Positions 11,070-21,886 of a stretch of DNA of 64,000 nt are shown here, one piece after another. Below the pieces are notes generated by a model, which saw only the letters and a program-made list of their open reading frames with translations, had not been told where the DNA came from and searched no databases. A program made the position numbers and the translations under genes. How positions within the stretch are numbered: the first letter of the stretch is position 1; every line of letters begins with the position of its first letter. The stretch comes from Termitomyces sp. T153 (lineage: Eukaryota > Basidiomycota > Agaricomycetes > Agaricales > Lyophyllaceae), in NCBI GenBank assembly GCA_018296165.2, contig JACKQL020000002.1, positions 558,001 through 622,000 of the forward strand. Direction: 5' to 3'.

Positions 11070-11693
11070 TAATTAAATGGCATGGTCCCACTGTTTGCAC
11101 TTTGGGAGTGAGTCAAACAAAGCCTTAGAGAACATGTCTTCAAAGGCACAAAGGTATGGAGGCACAACATCCTGGAATGCCCAGGATGCAGAGTTTGCAG
11201 CAAATGCCTGGACAAGCCACTGGGATGTGGTCTGGCTAGCCTGGATCTCTGTAGTCAAGGGCAGTGAGCATAAAGTGGTGGCATAGATCCAATCTCTGAC
11301 TTCCACTGCTTTGTCTGGGAGCTCCAGGTCATGGATGCCTCCAAACTTTCCTCCTAGTTCCTCCTCTGGGGCTCTGCCACTGCTCCAATTGTCCTTGTAG
11401 AGGGCCTCTCTACAGAGGAATCCTAGGAGCAGGGGGTCCAGAAGGTCTAGATCTGCATAGGAGAGATGGATGGCATGGCATGCCCAGATGGCTGCATATT
11501 CTTGAACTTCAGCCCAGTGCTCTTTTCTGACCTCAGTGGTGCAGACAGAGCACCTCCAGGGGCACTGGCTCATAGTTACCTTGCCCTAGGCCCAGTCTAC
11601 TTCAGAGTTATGCTTCCAGAGCCATGTAAAACCAAGGATCATGTCCTGCTTGCCTAAACTAGTAACAGCAAAGACCACATGCTTGGCATGATT

Positions 11694-11948
11694 CTAGTAG
11701 CAGAGGATGAGGTCTACTATGGAGCTGATGGTGCCAGCTTCATTGAGCATCCCATCAATGTTGAACACTGGAATGGGTTGGGGAAGTGGCTGGATAGTCA
11801 GGCCATGATGCTTCACAAACTCCAAGTCTAGAAACAGTCCTGTCACTCTGCTGTCTAGGAGAGCAGTCACTCTGCAAGTTTGCTGAGTGTCTGTGGTCTT
11901 AATTTCTATGTTGAGGTGCAGTGAGTTTGCAGATGGGCTCAAGGCCAC
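11694..11948 (-). pseudogene. Retropepsin domain of chromovirus A
   Basis: The frame reads CRVTALLDSRVTGLFLDLEF and then HHGLTIQPLPQPIPVFNIDG, the usual N-terminal half of a gypsy aspartic protease. The catalytic triplet DSG has become DSR. The catalytic aspartate itself remains. The domain would process the Gag-Pol polyprotein, but the frame is interrupted on both sides. Confidence 0.75.
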
Positions 11949-12179
11949 TACATACTGCCAGGGTAGTCAGTGCTCCTAGGCAGAGCAGTGCTGGCAGAGC
12001 CTAGCTGGCATTTGGGGGCTGGGCTTGGACTCTGGAGTTGGTCTTTGTATGTCTGGAGAGGAAAACTGAGGTTCTTCTATCTTAGAATGATTGATATTAG
12101 GAAAGGCAATTTCATTTTCTAACAACAGACATGAGAACCTGTTAGTACTCAGCAATGGAGGTGTACACCTCATCTGTCA

Positions 12180-13407
12180 CTCAACTAAAAATCCTCCTCC
12201 AGCCCCAGGGAGGGTGCACAAGTGCCAATCTCCTCTGAGGTGAACCCCAGTGTCAGCTCATCTGGTGACAGAGCTCTGGCAGCATCCTTTGCAGCCAACA
12301 GTTGCAGGAAAAGCTCCTCTCACTCCACTATAGAGAGGGAGCACACCTCTAGACCCAACAGGCAGTGTTATGCAAAGTGCTCCAGTTTCTTACATCTTTA
12401 GCATAGTAGCAGTGTGGGGCAGTGCTGTCAGGCTGCATCTACATTCATAGGAATGCCTGGTGGTGAGGGGCATGGTGTGGGGGTGGCCAGAGCAGGGATG
12501 GGAGCTGGGAGTGCAGGAGCAGAGTATTACAGACTGGTGAATGGAGCAGAGCATTGCATTGGGTGCAAGCAGCAAAGCTCCTGTTGGATTTTCATGAGCT
12601 GCCACTGATCCCAGGCCACTTTGTACCAAGAGGCAATCCTTTTGTCATCTAGGTGGCCTTCAGCCAAGTTGTCAATGCACTCTATCAGTGCAGGGTGCAG
12701 GCCATCCCAGAATACAAGGCACAGTTGAAGACTGTCAGAGTAGGCAGCTTGCTCAACTAATGCCTGGAAGGAGTCAATGTACTTGTCCAGCATCCACTTC
12801 CCTTTCCCATACTGCTCCCTGTCACATAGTGCTAAAGCAGCAGTTTTGGCAGGGTCAATTGGAAAAAACTCTGCCCAGAAGTCTTTTTTGAAAGCAGCCC
12901 AATCTGCAAAGCTTCCAACACTTCCAGAGTGGCAGAACACCTATAATGCATAGGTGGAGGCTCATCCAGTCTTTATATATGACAGTACCCAAGCTATCTT
13001 CAATGCATTGGAGTCAAAGGCATCTTTGCTGAGGTGGATGTAGGTGAATATAACTGGAGGAAGCACTCTCCACTAGAGCAAACACCATCATACACATTGG
13101 GGAGCACAGGATGTGGGATCTATGGTCAGAGAGTTATTGGAGCTCCAGGGGCAACTACCAGAGTTGTCAGGAGTGGTTCCACCACTGGAGGTGGTGCAGA
13201 GATAGGAAGCAGGCACTCTGGCAGTGCCTGGAGGGATTGAGAGATATGATTAGTAGTTTCACAGAGAGTAGAGAGTTTGGTTGTGTGATGGGTGAGGATC
13301 AATTGAGTCAGTTGCACCTGGTTCTCTAGGTGTAGCAGGTGGGTACAGGCTTTGTCCTGAGGGGCCAGAGCCTCTGGGGGAGTGTCTGGATTGGCAAGCT
13401 GAGACAT
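12180..13407 (-). pseudogene. Gag of chromovirus A
   Basis: The N-terminal part (13407-13126) reads MSQLANPDTPPEALAPQDKA and then a heptad-like stretch. The capsid-like core at 12940-12527 includes DWAAFKKDFWAEFFPIDP and is the Retrotrans_gag type. A zinc knuckle follows near 12400-12365, readable as C-stop-RCKKLEHFA-stop-HC, which fits the CX2CX4HX4C pattern interrupted by two TAA codons. The protein would package the element's RNA. Several stops and at least one frame break make it non-functional. Confidence 0.75.
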
Positions 13408-13449
13408 AGAATTCTGTGGGTGCTTAAGTCTGGTGGGGAAGCAATAGAT

Positions 13450-14029
13450 AGGGGCTTAGCTACACTGGACAAGTCCTTACTAGGTGGACACAATATCCTG
13501 CACTAATAATTTGGCATTCAGAGATAGTTTGGACTTCAGATACTTGTGAGGACAAGTGAGAGGGAGTAGTCTAAACAAGTCTGGGGTGGTCTGGAGAAGT
13601 TGAAGACAAGATATGGGAAAGGTTTGAATTTGAAGGAATGTCAGGCACAAGTCTGGAAGCAAGTACTGAAAGTGGGTTGGAGATATCATGGTCAACCTTA
13701 GTAGTGGGAGGAGCTGGCAGAGTAGGGAGAGAGGTGTGGGAGGGGGTTGGTGTAAGAGTGATGAAATGGGAGTTGAGTGGAGAGAGTGTCCATGGAGAGA
13801 GCCATTGTGTGGGGGTGTGACCAGAGCAAAGGGGACATTGGCATTGGATTCATGACTCAATGTGCCTTGGCAAACTAGGCAAGGCAAAAAAAATCAGAGT
13901 GGGTCTTAGGCATGGGCTGACTATAGACATTGAGAGTTCTGGCAAGAGTATATGTGGAGTTAACTGCAAATATCAAGAACAGGATAAAGGGGAGTCTTAA
14001 TATTATGTAAGGTTCCACTGACTATGAAG
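13450..14029 (-). repeat. Partial LTR head (family A) and adjoining remnant
   Basis: 13455-13690 matches the head of LTR family A, starting about 20 bp inside the terminus (ggggcttagctacactgg). It repeats the sequence at 14030-14250, so two LTR heads lie in tandem about 576 bp apart. The stretch 13690-14029 between them is CpG-poor and holds no supported gene. Confidence 0.65.
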
Positions 14030-14775
14030 GCTCAGCTACACTGGGCAAGTCTTTACTAGGTGGATGCAACATCCTGCACTGATAGCCTGGCATTTAGAGA
14101 TGATCTGGACTTCAGATACTTGTGAGGACAAGCAAGGAGGAGTGGTCCAAACAAGTCTGGGGTGGTCTGGGAAAGTCTAAGACAAGGTATGGGGAAGGTT
14201 TGAACTTGAAGAGATGTCAGGCACAAGTCTGGAAGGTGAGTACTGGAAGTGCAGGGCAAATGGGGGCTATGCAAGTGATGGGAGCAGGGCTGGAGTTTGA
14301 TAGGAGATCAGTTGAGGTTGATGGGTCTCAGGGCCAAGCAAATAACAAGGTCCAGATTTGGTTTATAAATGTTCAATGTTTGTAATTGTAAGCATGGGGT
14401 TTGTAATGGTGTTAAGGTTGAAAGGACCTGAACACAATAGAGGAAATGGAGTCAAACAAGACAAGATGGAGTCAAGACAAGATTGAGACAAGAACAAAAG
14501 TAGATTCAAGGAGAGGTACAAAATAATAACAAGACAATAATGGAGATAGAGATGAGACAAGACCAGGAGACTAAGGGAAGGGAAAACATAACACAGAATG
14601 CAAAATACAAGAGAGAAATAATCAGAAACACATCAGGTAAGGTAGTTAATATCAACACTAGAGTATGGGATGTTACTCTACAACTTATATACTGACTACT
14701 GGGACAGCTCTAGGGATAGCAGGTCTGGCAGCAGGGCTTGTTGGAGCCATGTGGAGCCAATGAGTGTTGGTTGTA
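14030..14775 (-). repeat. LTR family A, left part, split by the LINE
   Basis: This aligns with the first ~60% of the LTR at 30151 but lacks the outermost ~25 bp. It ends with the 12 bp target-site copy GTGTTGGTTGTA at 14764-14775, directly before the LINE's T-tract. The rest of the LTR resumes at 21074. Confidence 0.8.
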
Positions 14776-15120
14776 TTTTTTTTTTTTTTTTTTTATATCA
14801 TATATTCATGCACGGTATATACTGTTACCATGTTGCATGGTGCTACCGAATATTACAAGAGCCGTCAGAATCTGCACCCCCCCGCATACGCGGAGAATGA
14901 GCAGGCCGACATTCCGTAGTCGTTTTTGGTGACGCTCCCCTAGTACTGCCCGATGAGGTAAGATTTGAGATTCGTTTTGGGTGCGACATGGCCACAGGCC
15001 GGGGGCGAGTGGCCTAGGGTCGAGCTGCACAACGGTGCGCTCAGCCCATGGAGGAATGAAGTTAAGGTGGGTTGAGGTGGTGCGTTGGAGCCGAAATTAT
15101 TGGGGGAAGTATAAGGGTTT

Positions 15121-18100
15121 TTAGGCGGGTAGGCCCTGATGGGCCGTCTGTCCGGTGTCCGGTTGGGCTCTAGGCTCCAAACGCTTAGTAGCGTGTATGA
15201 ACTGGAAAAGCGGTTTTAAGGCAGCGGGCAAGGTGAACAAAAAGGAGAGAGACTCAGCTTTTCGCCGTAGTTTACGCCGGAGATAGCGGTGATGTTCGAA
15301 TTGGTAGTGTCTGCATTTGTTGATGAGGTGGTGCACTGACTCAACTGCTAGGTTCCCGCAGTGGGGGCAAACCGGGGTCTCAGATCATCTGATCCGGAAG
15401 AGGTAGTGGTTCAGTGGGATGTGGCGTGTGCGGAGCTGAGTGAGCAGGGCAGACTCTTGCCGGTCGAGGTCCTGGACAAGCTTGAGGTATTTCTTGGAGG
15501 GGAGTGACTGGTCTAAGACGTGTGAGTTAGCGTATCTCGGGGATTGTTTCCATCTCGTCTCCCATTCCGAAAGAAAGGAATCTTGGGCGGCTTGACGTGT
15601 TGCGGAGATGCTGGTAGGCAACGGGTTGCGTCGGAGGAGTGGCGGCAGCGATTTGGGATCGCTCGTGAGGCCTTCAGCGGCATGCTTTGCGAGGGCGTCA
15701 GCGCGTTCATTGGGTTGGAAGCCCGCATGGCCTGGTGTCCAGTGTAGCTGTAGATTGATGACGTTGCGAGTGCGGTCTGTCCAAGGGGACCCGCGGTGGG
15801 AGGCTCGTTGTCATTCTACAGTGCGAATGAGTCGATCTTGCTTCTTGTGCAGGAGTTCTGCAGCATCGTGCACATGGTCGAGTAGATAGTGAGAAGGGTG
15901 TGGGCGTTGGTTGTTTGTTGCTCTAATCATAGCTTGGCTGTCACTGCTGATAACGGCTCGTGTAGGTAGGTTGCGTGTCAAAAGAATCAGCATGTGTAGG
16001 GCAAGTAGGACACCTACAATCTCGGCCTCATAGACAGTGTGTTGTGATTTGCTGCCTAGGTGGTAACACAGGTGCTGCGTTTCCACCCCCCTAACGTACA
16101 GTACCGCTGATGCGCCAATACCATTCTCATATCCTGAGCCATCGCAGTATACTACAACTGGAGTAGAGGAGAGCGTGTCGTTAGCCTGGGCAAGGGCGGC
16201 ATCCTTGTCATCTGCTATTGAGGTCGAGAAGGAGGGCAGGTAGTTTGGTCGCCGCCGGACCGGTTGTACAGTCTCGATGGCTTTCGGTGCAACCGCTGTA
16301 ACGTGAAAGAGAAAGTGGAGCGGGGAGCGGTGCCGGGCGACGTATCAGCCAGCAGCCTGTCGAGCAACGGAGTATAGGGGATGGGAAGAGGGTAGAGAAG
16401 AGACACGCACCGCAGCCTTGAATAAAACCTTGTTGAAGAGTAGCTCGACTGGAAGTAGAAATGCGTGGGTGTCGAGTATGTCGCCTGCTGTTGTGCTGAG
16501 TGCGCCTGTAATGGCCCTGGCCACACGTCTTTGGGAGGGGATGAGCTTGTTGGTGACCGCAACTGAGCCGAGCTTTCTCTTGCCTGACGGAGCTTTGTGT
16601 ATGCCAGTATACCAGATGTCGGCTGCGTACATGATGGCAGGCACGGCAACCGTGTTATATAGTTGGCGCATGCGTTGGGGGGGCATACCTCCCGATGTCC
16701 TCGACAGCCGCATTACCTGGAGGGACCACCAGGTGGCGCGTGCCGTCACCTTCTGGCAGTGGGCGTCCCATTGTAGACCGGGGTTGAAGACAACCCCAAG
16801 GTACTTGTACGATGGGACTGTCTTGACAAGCTGGTCAGTGGTCGTGCCGTCGGGGTTGGTGCGCGATAGCGTGAGGTCAGCTGGGGCTGTGTCATGGGGT
16901 GAGCGGGGGAAGTTCATGAGGGCCAGTTTGGACAGCTTGAACGGAGAACTATGGGAGAGGGACCAGTTGAAGCCGCCGCTGGGCCAGTGCATCATGTCAG
17001 CGAGGATCCTGTGGCAGTCGGGGAGGGTCTTAGCCGTTGCGAGAAACATGGAATCGTCTACAAAGCCTGAGGTGAGCTTGTTCTTGGCACCCTCGTTTGC
17101 TACACGGATCAGCGGAGCGTTGTAGAATGGATACAACAGCATGGCCAGTGGGCATCCTTGGGTGGTGCCATTGAACACGTCAAACGGTTCCGAGACGTGG
17201 TCGTCGAACTTGAGTCTGGTCCGTCTGCCTGTGAGCATATTCCGTACTAAGTCGATGTAGCAGGTCGGCACCCGGCTTTCCCGCATGTTGTGTAGCAGCC
17301 GATCGCGTCCGGTATCTGGGAAAGCGCCTTGTACGTCAAGGAAGAGCGCCGCGGCTACATGCCCCATGCGCCAGGCATCCTTGATCTTGGAGACCACAGT
17401 ATGCATCGCGTCGGTCGTGTTGCGCCCAGGGCGGCCTCCAAATTGTGTTGTAGGGAACATGGAGTGTTTCTCGGCTAGGAAGGAGAGGTCAGCAGCAACA
17501 ATGGTGGATAGGAGCTTCCCAATGGTATTTAGGAGCCCGATTGGGCGGTAAGCCTTAGGTTCGCTGTAGTCTGGTTTCCCAGGTTTACGTAGAACAAGGG
17601 TGGTCAAAGTGAGCCACGAATCATGGTAGACACCGAGTTCAAACACCGCACGAAAGATATAGTAAAGGTGGTTGATTAGGGTGTCAGCACACCGCTTCAG
17701 CACAATGTTGGGGATCCCGTCAGGACCCGGAGCCTTGTAGGGCTTGAGCTGAGCAATGGCGTCTGTGATACGAGCGTGGTTCAAGAACCATATGCCCGGC
17801 AGGGGTTTCGGATATGCAGAGGGGGGGGATGAAGTGGAGATGGGGGGAGGAGGGAAGAGGGACTTAGCTAGGATCTCGGCCTTCTGGGCGCCCGTGGTTG
17901 CCCAGGTCTCTGCGTCACCGCCAGGCACTTTCAGGTCCAGGATCCTATCGTAAGAAGCGTCAGTGGGTTCGCAGACTACATACTTATTGGCAATGTAGAT
18001 CTGCCTGGCATCGATGTTCTCCAGCCATTCAACCCAATGGTCATTCTTGGCCTTGCGGATGGTATCTGCCATCAACTGCGACAGTCGCTTGGCCTTGACT

Positions 18101-19167
18101 TTGGCCGGATGGTTAGCTATGTCACGGAATTTGTATGCTAGGTTGTTGGCTTTGGTTCTAGCCTTTTTGAGAGCCGTCAGCTCCGAAGTCCACCACCTCT
18201 TGGTGAAGGGGCAGGGTTTATGGATGGGAACTATATCGTTGCATTTGATGACCTCTTGTATGAGTGCCGTCAGCGCCAGGGCCTTAGAATGAAATTGGTC
18301 TTTGGAGGTTAGCAGGCAGGCAGGAGAGTCCACGGTCAACTTCGCCTTCAGCGATTCGTTGAATGCCACCCAGTTAACCTCGCGGAAATTTCTGGAGGGG
18401 GGAGCCGAGGTGCATGGGAGCAAGAGCGCAACAATGGTGATGACAGGTAGGTGGTTGGTGACCGGGGGGCAGAGCAAGGGTGCCATGTGACACGAGATGA
18501 TGGGGTTGGGCCCAACGTTTCGATGCCAAACGTTGTCGGGACGCATCCAGCTGTCGCGCGCTGTGCGAAGAGTCGGTGTGCCAGGCGGCAGTGCTAGCTC
18601 CATGTGGTAGCGGCCCAGGAGGCGCAACAGGGGACGTATGTCGTCCTCGGAGGAGTTGAGGTGCCGATTTTCAACCGTCTCCCATAGGGTGTGATGGCGG
18701 TTGAAATTGCCAGCCCAGATCATGTGGTCGTCTTGCGTAGGGCAGAGGGCATGGAGGCGGGAGGAAAGGAAGGCAGATAGTGCTGTGAGGCTGTTGTTAT
18801 TAGTACAATCATTGTATATGTTGAAGAGGGTGAGATGACCCTCAACGGTTCTGAATCTGATGGCTGTGATGTCCGTGGAGGGGACATCCAGGAAAATGTA
18901 TGAGTCTGTGGGGACGTTAGCGTTGATCAGGAGAATTGAGCGTGTACGGGTGCTGTTGTCACGTCGATGGGATTTGGGATAGTGCGTTATCCATTTTGAG
19001 GTAGCCCTGGTGTTGCCTAGGTGGTCGAGATAGGGTTCCTGCAGTGCCAGGATGTCCCAGTCTTCCGGCCGGGCCGTGCCAAGCATGGCCTCTTGGGCTA
19101 TGTTCGACTTGCGAAGGTTCTGCTGCCATATGCGTAGACGCGGCGCTAGGTTAGTGTTCAAAATCAT
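15121..19167 (-). pseudogene. LINE ORF2: endonuclease, reverse transcriptase, RNase H
   Basis: One frame of 1348 codons runs from 19167 to TAA 15121-15123, broken only by three TGA codons (16345, 15811, 15385). The N-terminal exonuclease-endonuclease-phosphatase domain has LALQEPY, but its catalytic GDFN reads GNFN and SDH reads TNH, so it is dead. The reverse transcriptase is well kept (APGPDGIPN, LFLDVQGAF, and active site GFVDDSMFLA). RNase H keeps CDGSG, EAEIVG, SSDSQ and ERADALAK. A C-terminal CPHC...H-H...C zinc motif sits near 15350-15320. It would make new DNA at the target site. Confidence 0.93.
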
Positions 19168-20909
19168 TGGGGGGGGTTAGTAGCGGGGGTTGTCTGAGGA
19201 GCTGCGGGAGCGCTATGGCGCGGCTTCCAAAGGTCAGTGAGTGCCGCCTGGTATCGTCCTGAGCCCGAAGGTTCAGGAGTGGAGGGACCAGTAACCCACG
19301 GAGTGGGCATGGGGGCGGACTTCGAGGTTTTCAGGGGGTCTGAGACCCATGTACTGGGATTGCCAGTGGGAAAGAACGGCATGCTGTTCTCGGGATAGCG
19401 AGTATCCAGGTCATTACAGCGTTCCCGAAAGATCGGGCAGTGACGGGCAGAGCTCGCATGAGTCGAGTCTGGTCCGCATGATGCTCAGCAAGGAGCCGTC
19501 CCGGAGGGACAATTGTCAAAGGGATGGCCGGTGTTGGCGCAGTAGGAGCAACGGCCTGCATTTTTGCAGGATGCCTGGATGTGGCCGAACTCCTGGCAGT
19601 TGTTGCAACGGAGGGGCTCGCGGAGATCCTTGCGGACCGCTACGAGGTGCCCTGCAATGAAGACGCACTCACGAAGGAGGTGGTTGGCAGCGTGTGGGGA
19701 GTTGCAGATCACCTTGAGGGAGGCAACAGTCTGTCACGCGTGGCGACGTGCCTCCTTCTTCAGCCAAGAGGCCGTGGTGATGCTTCCTGCCGCCAACCCG
19801 TTCTCGTGCTCGAAGGTCGCGATGTCTTCTGCATTGGAGGGGTCAAAGATCCCTCCGCAGGGGGTGAAGCGAATGATCAGGCTGAAGGCCTTATTGATGA
19901 CCTGCGCCGAGTCTCCCAAGCATGTCTTGGTGAGATCCCAGACAGGGTCGTGTGCGTAGCTTCTGAGTCTTGCGGCCGACTCTGGGGTATCGAGCTCGAC
20001 GAGGTAAGCACCTCATTTAAGCCAAGTGATGCCCCTTATGAGGGTCCTGGAGGGGTTGCCGGGAATGCCATCAATTGCTGCAAGGTCGGCTGCCGTCTTG
20101 TCGATCTCGACTAGCTGTTTGTTGAATTGTCCCTGGAGGTCAGCGTTTGCAGCCGGAGAGTGGTTGGTGGGTGCGTCGGGGCTTGAGGGGTCGATCGTGA
20201 TCAGAACCGTCTTTGCGTCGTGAATGAGGCGTTGTTGCAGGTGGGTGTGTTGGGGGTGGGCCTTTGGGTTGAAGTCCGGCGGGATTGCTGGGGGTGCAGC
20301 GGATACTACCTCGGCCCACGTGGGGCCACGAGGGGAGGGCTGGGGGAGGGGCGGCGGCGTTGGAGGCGTGGCGGTTAGCTTGGAAATGGCGTCATTGAGA
20401 GAAGAGGACACTGATACCAACTGGGATGAGGCATTCCTGAGAGGCAGGGTAGTCTCAGCTTGCGCCGTGTCATTCGCGGAGACGAAGTCGAGGGATGAGG
20501 TGACGTGGCTGATGATGGGGTCGACACGCTCGAGGACCTTGGAGGCGACTACGCCGGCCAATGAGTCTGAGAGCTTGTCTATTGCGTCATCTTCCATCAA
20601 GAATGCAACCGCTAGGATCGCATTCTTTGCCTCATTTTTGAGCTTCGCGCCCTTGGAGATGACAACCGCAGTCATCAGCACGCGAGCGAGCTTCATGCGG
20701 TTGTATGGCTCCCCAGCCAGAATCCAGCCTTTTGTCTCTAGCCATTTGCGAGCGTCGCTGAGGGACCGGACCGGGCCTCCGTGGGCCATCAGCAGGGCGC
20801 TGAATTCGGAACGAGACGGGAGGGGCTGTGTTGGGGTCGGGGTCCCTGCACGGTTGGCACCGCTGTTTTGCTGACGGGGTGGTTTGGGGGGGACCGCTGT
20901 GCGGTCCAT
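19164..20909 (-). pseudogene. LINE ORF1, RNA-binding Gag-like protein with zinc knuckles
   Basis: A single frame of 581 codons starts MDRTAVPPKPPRQQN at 20909 and is broken only by three TGA codons (20013-20015, 19734-19736, 19485-19487). A Pro-rich linker lies at roughly residues 180-210. Near the C-terminus are two CX2CX4HX4C knuckles (CNNCQEFGHIQASC and CSYCANTGHPFDNC). Such proteins coat the LINE RNA and help target-primed reverse transcription. The ORF1 stop TGA shares bases with the ORF2 ATG (ATGA, 19167-19164). Each internal TGA is explicable as CGA to TGA. Confidence 0.9.
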
Positions 20910-21073
20910 GGTAATGTGGGTCGATTGGGAGGATTAGAGGATAGAAGTAGTGAAAAGGGGCCTTTGGGCCGGTTAGATAGTGAATGAAAAGTTTGACTTA
21001 TTGCTAGCTAGGCCTACTAAACTACCAGGACCCCGGAAGGGATGATGGCGGTTGTAGATCAAGAAGCAGTCCC

Positions 21074-21467
21074 GTGTTGGTTGTAATCAAGGGGCAGGCC
21101 ACAGTTATATACTGATAGGATCATGATGGGATCAGTTGGGGATGTGGGCTATCCTGGGGTTGTCATGATGCTCTGGAGCTGGTTGGGTAAATTAGAGTGA
21201 TGAATTGGTGACATATGCTAGTGTCAGGAATAGTGGAGAAAGGGTCCTAGGGGCTCAGGAGAGGCAGCAGAAGCATTGAAGGCTGTGGGGAAGGAGTTGG
21301 AGATAGCCAAGGGGCAATTGAGGTTTGCTGGAGAAGTGTTAGAGTTACTGGGGGTGGGTGCTGTGGGTGAACAAAGGTTGGGGGAGTTGAAGGAGGAGTT
21401 GGGAGGAACTCCAGGGGAACAAGGTGGCTGGGAACAAGGTCCAGGGTTCTGGGAATGGGTCGTGACA
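21074..21467 (-). repeat. LTR family A, right part, split by the LINE
   Basis: The segment starts with the second copy of the LINE target site and aligns with the remaining 40% of the LTR, ending in cgTGACA at 21467. No polypurine tract follows, which fits a 5' LTR bordering foreign DNA for chromovirus A. Confidence 0.8.
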
Positions 21468-21504
21468 GCTCAGAGGTTCCTTGCAGGCTATGGGAGCTTT
21501 TAGA

Positions 21505-21886
21505 CCAGAGTTTGAGACTTGTTCTGCTGTAAGGGCAACCTCTGAGAGCAGCAGCTCAATCACACAGCTAGCAGAGGGGAATCCAAAGTATATTTAGCAA
21601 GGTAATCAACAATACAAATAGTAATTAATCACCTGGCAGAGGAGAATCTAAAGAGAACAAGTCTAAGGATCCCCACTGCTCAGTGCAGTGCATCAGCAGG
21701 TGGCAGAGGCATGAAAACAACTGTACAGAAGGCTGGAGCTAGCCCTAACCCTAGGAAAGTGCTTGACAAGGAACCATGGGAAGTTCCATGGTTCTCCAGA
21801 GATCTCTGGGGGTCTGAAACAAGCCATGGAGATTACTGTAGAGGTCAGAAATGGATGTTGGAGGTCTGAAACAGAAGTCCCCTAAC
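21505..21886 (-). repeat. Copia-like LTR remnant, family C
   Basis: On the minus strand the sequence begins TGTTAGGGGACTTCTG at 21886. It contains two copies of a short motif, gattc-cctctgc-ag, about 75 bp apart, and the same pair recurs in the plus orientation at 55190-55270. A possible primer-binding site (tggtctaaaagctcc) lies near 21510-21495. The TGTTAG start suggests a Copia LTR; the right-hand limit is uncertain. Confidence 0.5.

Larger units (their letters stand above)
8281..13440 (-). mobile_element. Ty3/Gypsy chromovirus A, decayed, minus strand
   Basis: The minus strand carries, in order, gag (13407 to about 12180), protease (about 11950-11690), reverse transcriptase (11069 to about 10440), RNase H (about 10440-9700), integrase (about 9500-8720) and a chromodomain (about 8420-8290). 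The 5' LTR lies to the right (from 13450). The 3' end is lost at about 8280 against the Copia fragment. The DNA is almost free of CpG and holds many stops. Catalytic codons are lost in the way expected from CG to CA change. Confidence 0.9.
14776..21073 (-). mobile_element. Full-length LINE (Tad1/I-like), minus strand, with 12 bp TSD
   Basis: The element is read on the minus strand. It has a 164 bp 5' UTR (21073-20910), ORF1 (20909-19164), ORF2 (19167-15121), a ~330 bp 3' UTR and a poly-A tail seen as T19 at 14776-14794. It is flanked by the direct repeat GTGTTGGTTGTA at 14764-14775 and 21074-21085. The order endonuclease, reverse transcriptase, RNase H, with zinc knuckles in ORF1, is that of the Tad1 and I groups; assignment to Tad1 is an inference from the fungal host. 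It keeps many CpG sites, unlike the LTR it sits in. Confidence 0.93.

Noticed and set aside
14776..14794. T19 tract as a Pol III terminator
   Set aside because: It is the complement of the LINE poly-A tail, flanked by the target-site duplication.
21742..21760. ccctaaccctagg, resembling the telomere repeat
   Set aside because: Less than two full units, within an LTR remnant; no array.
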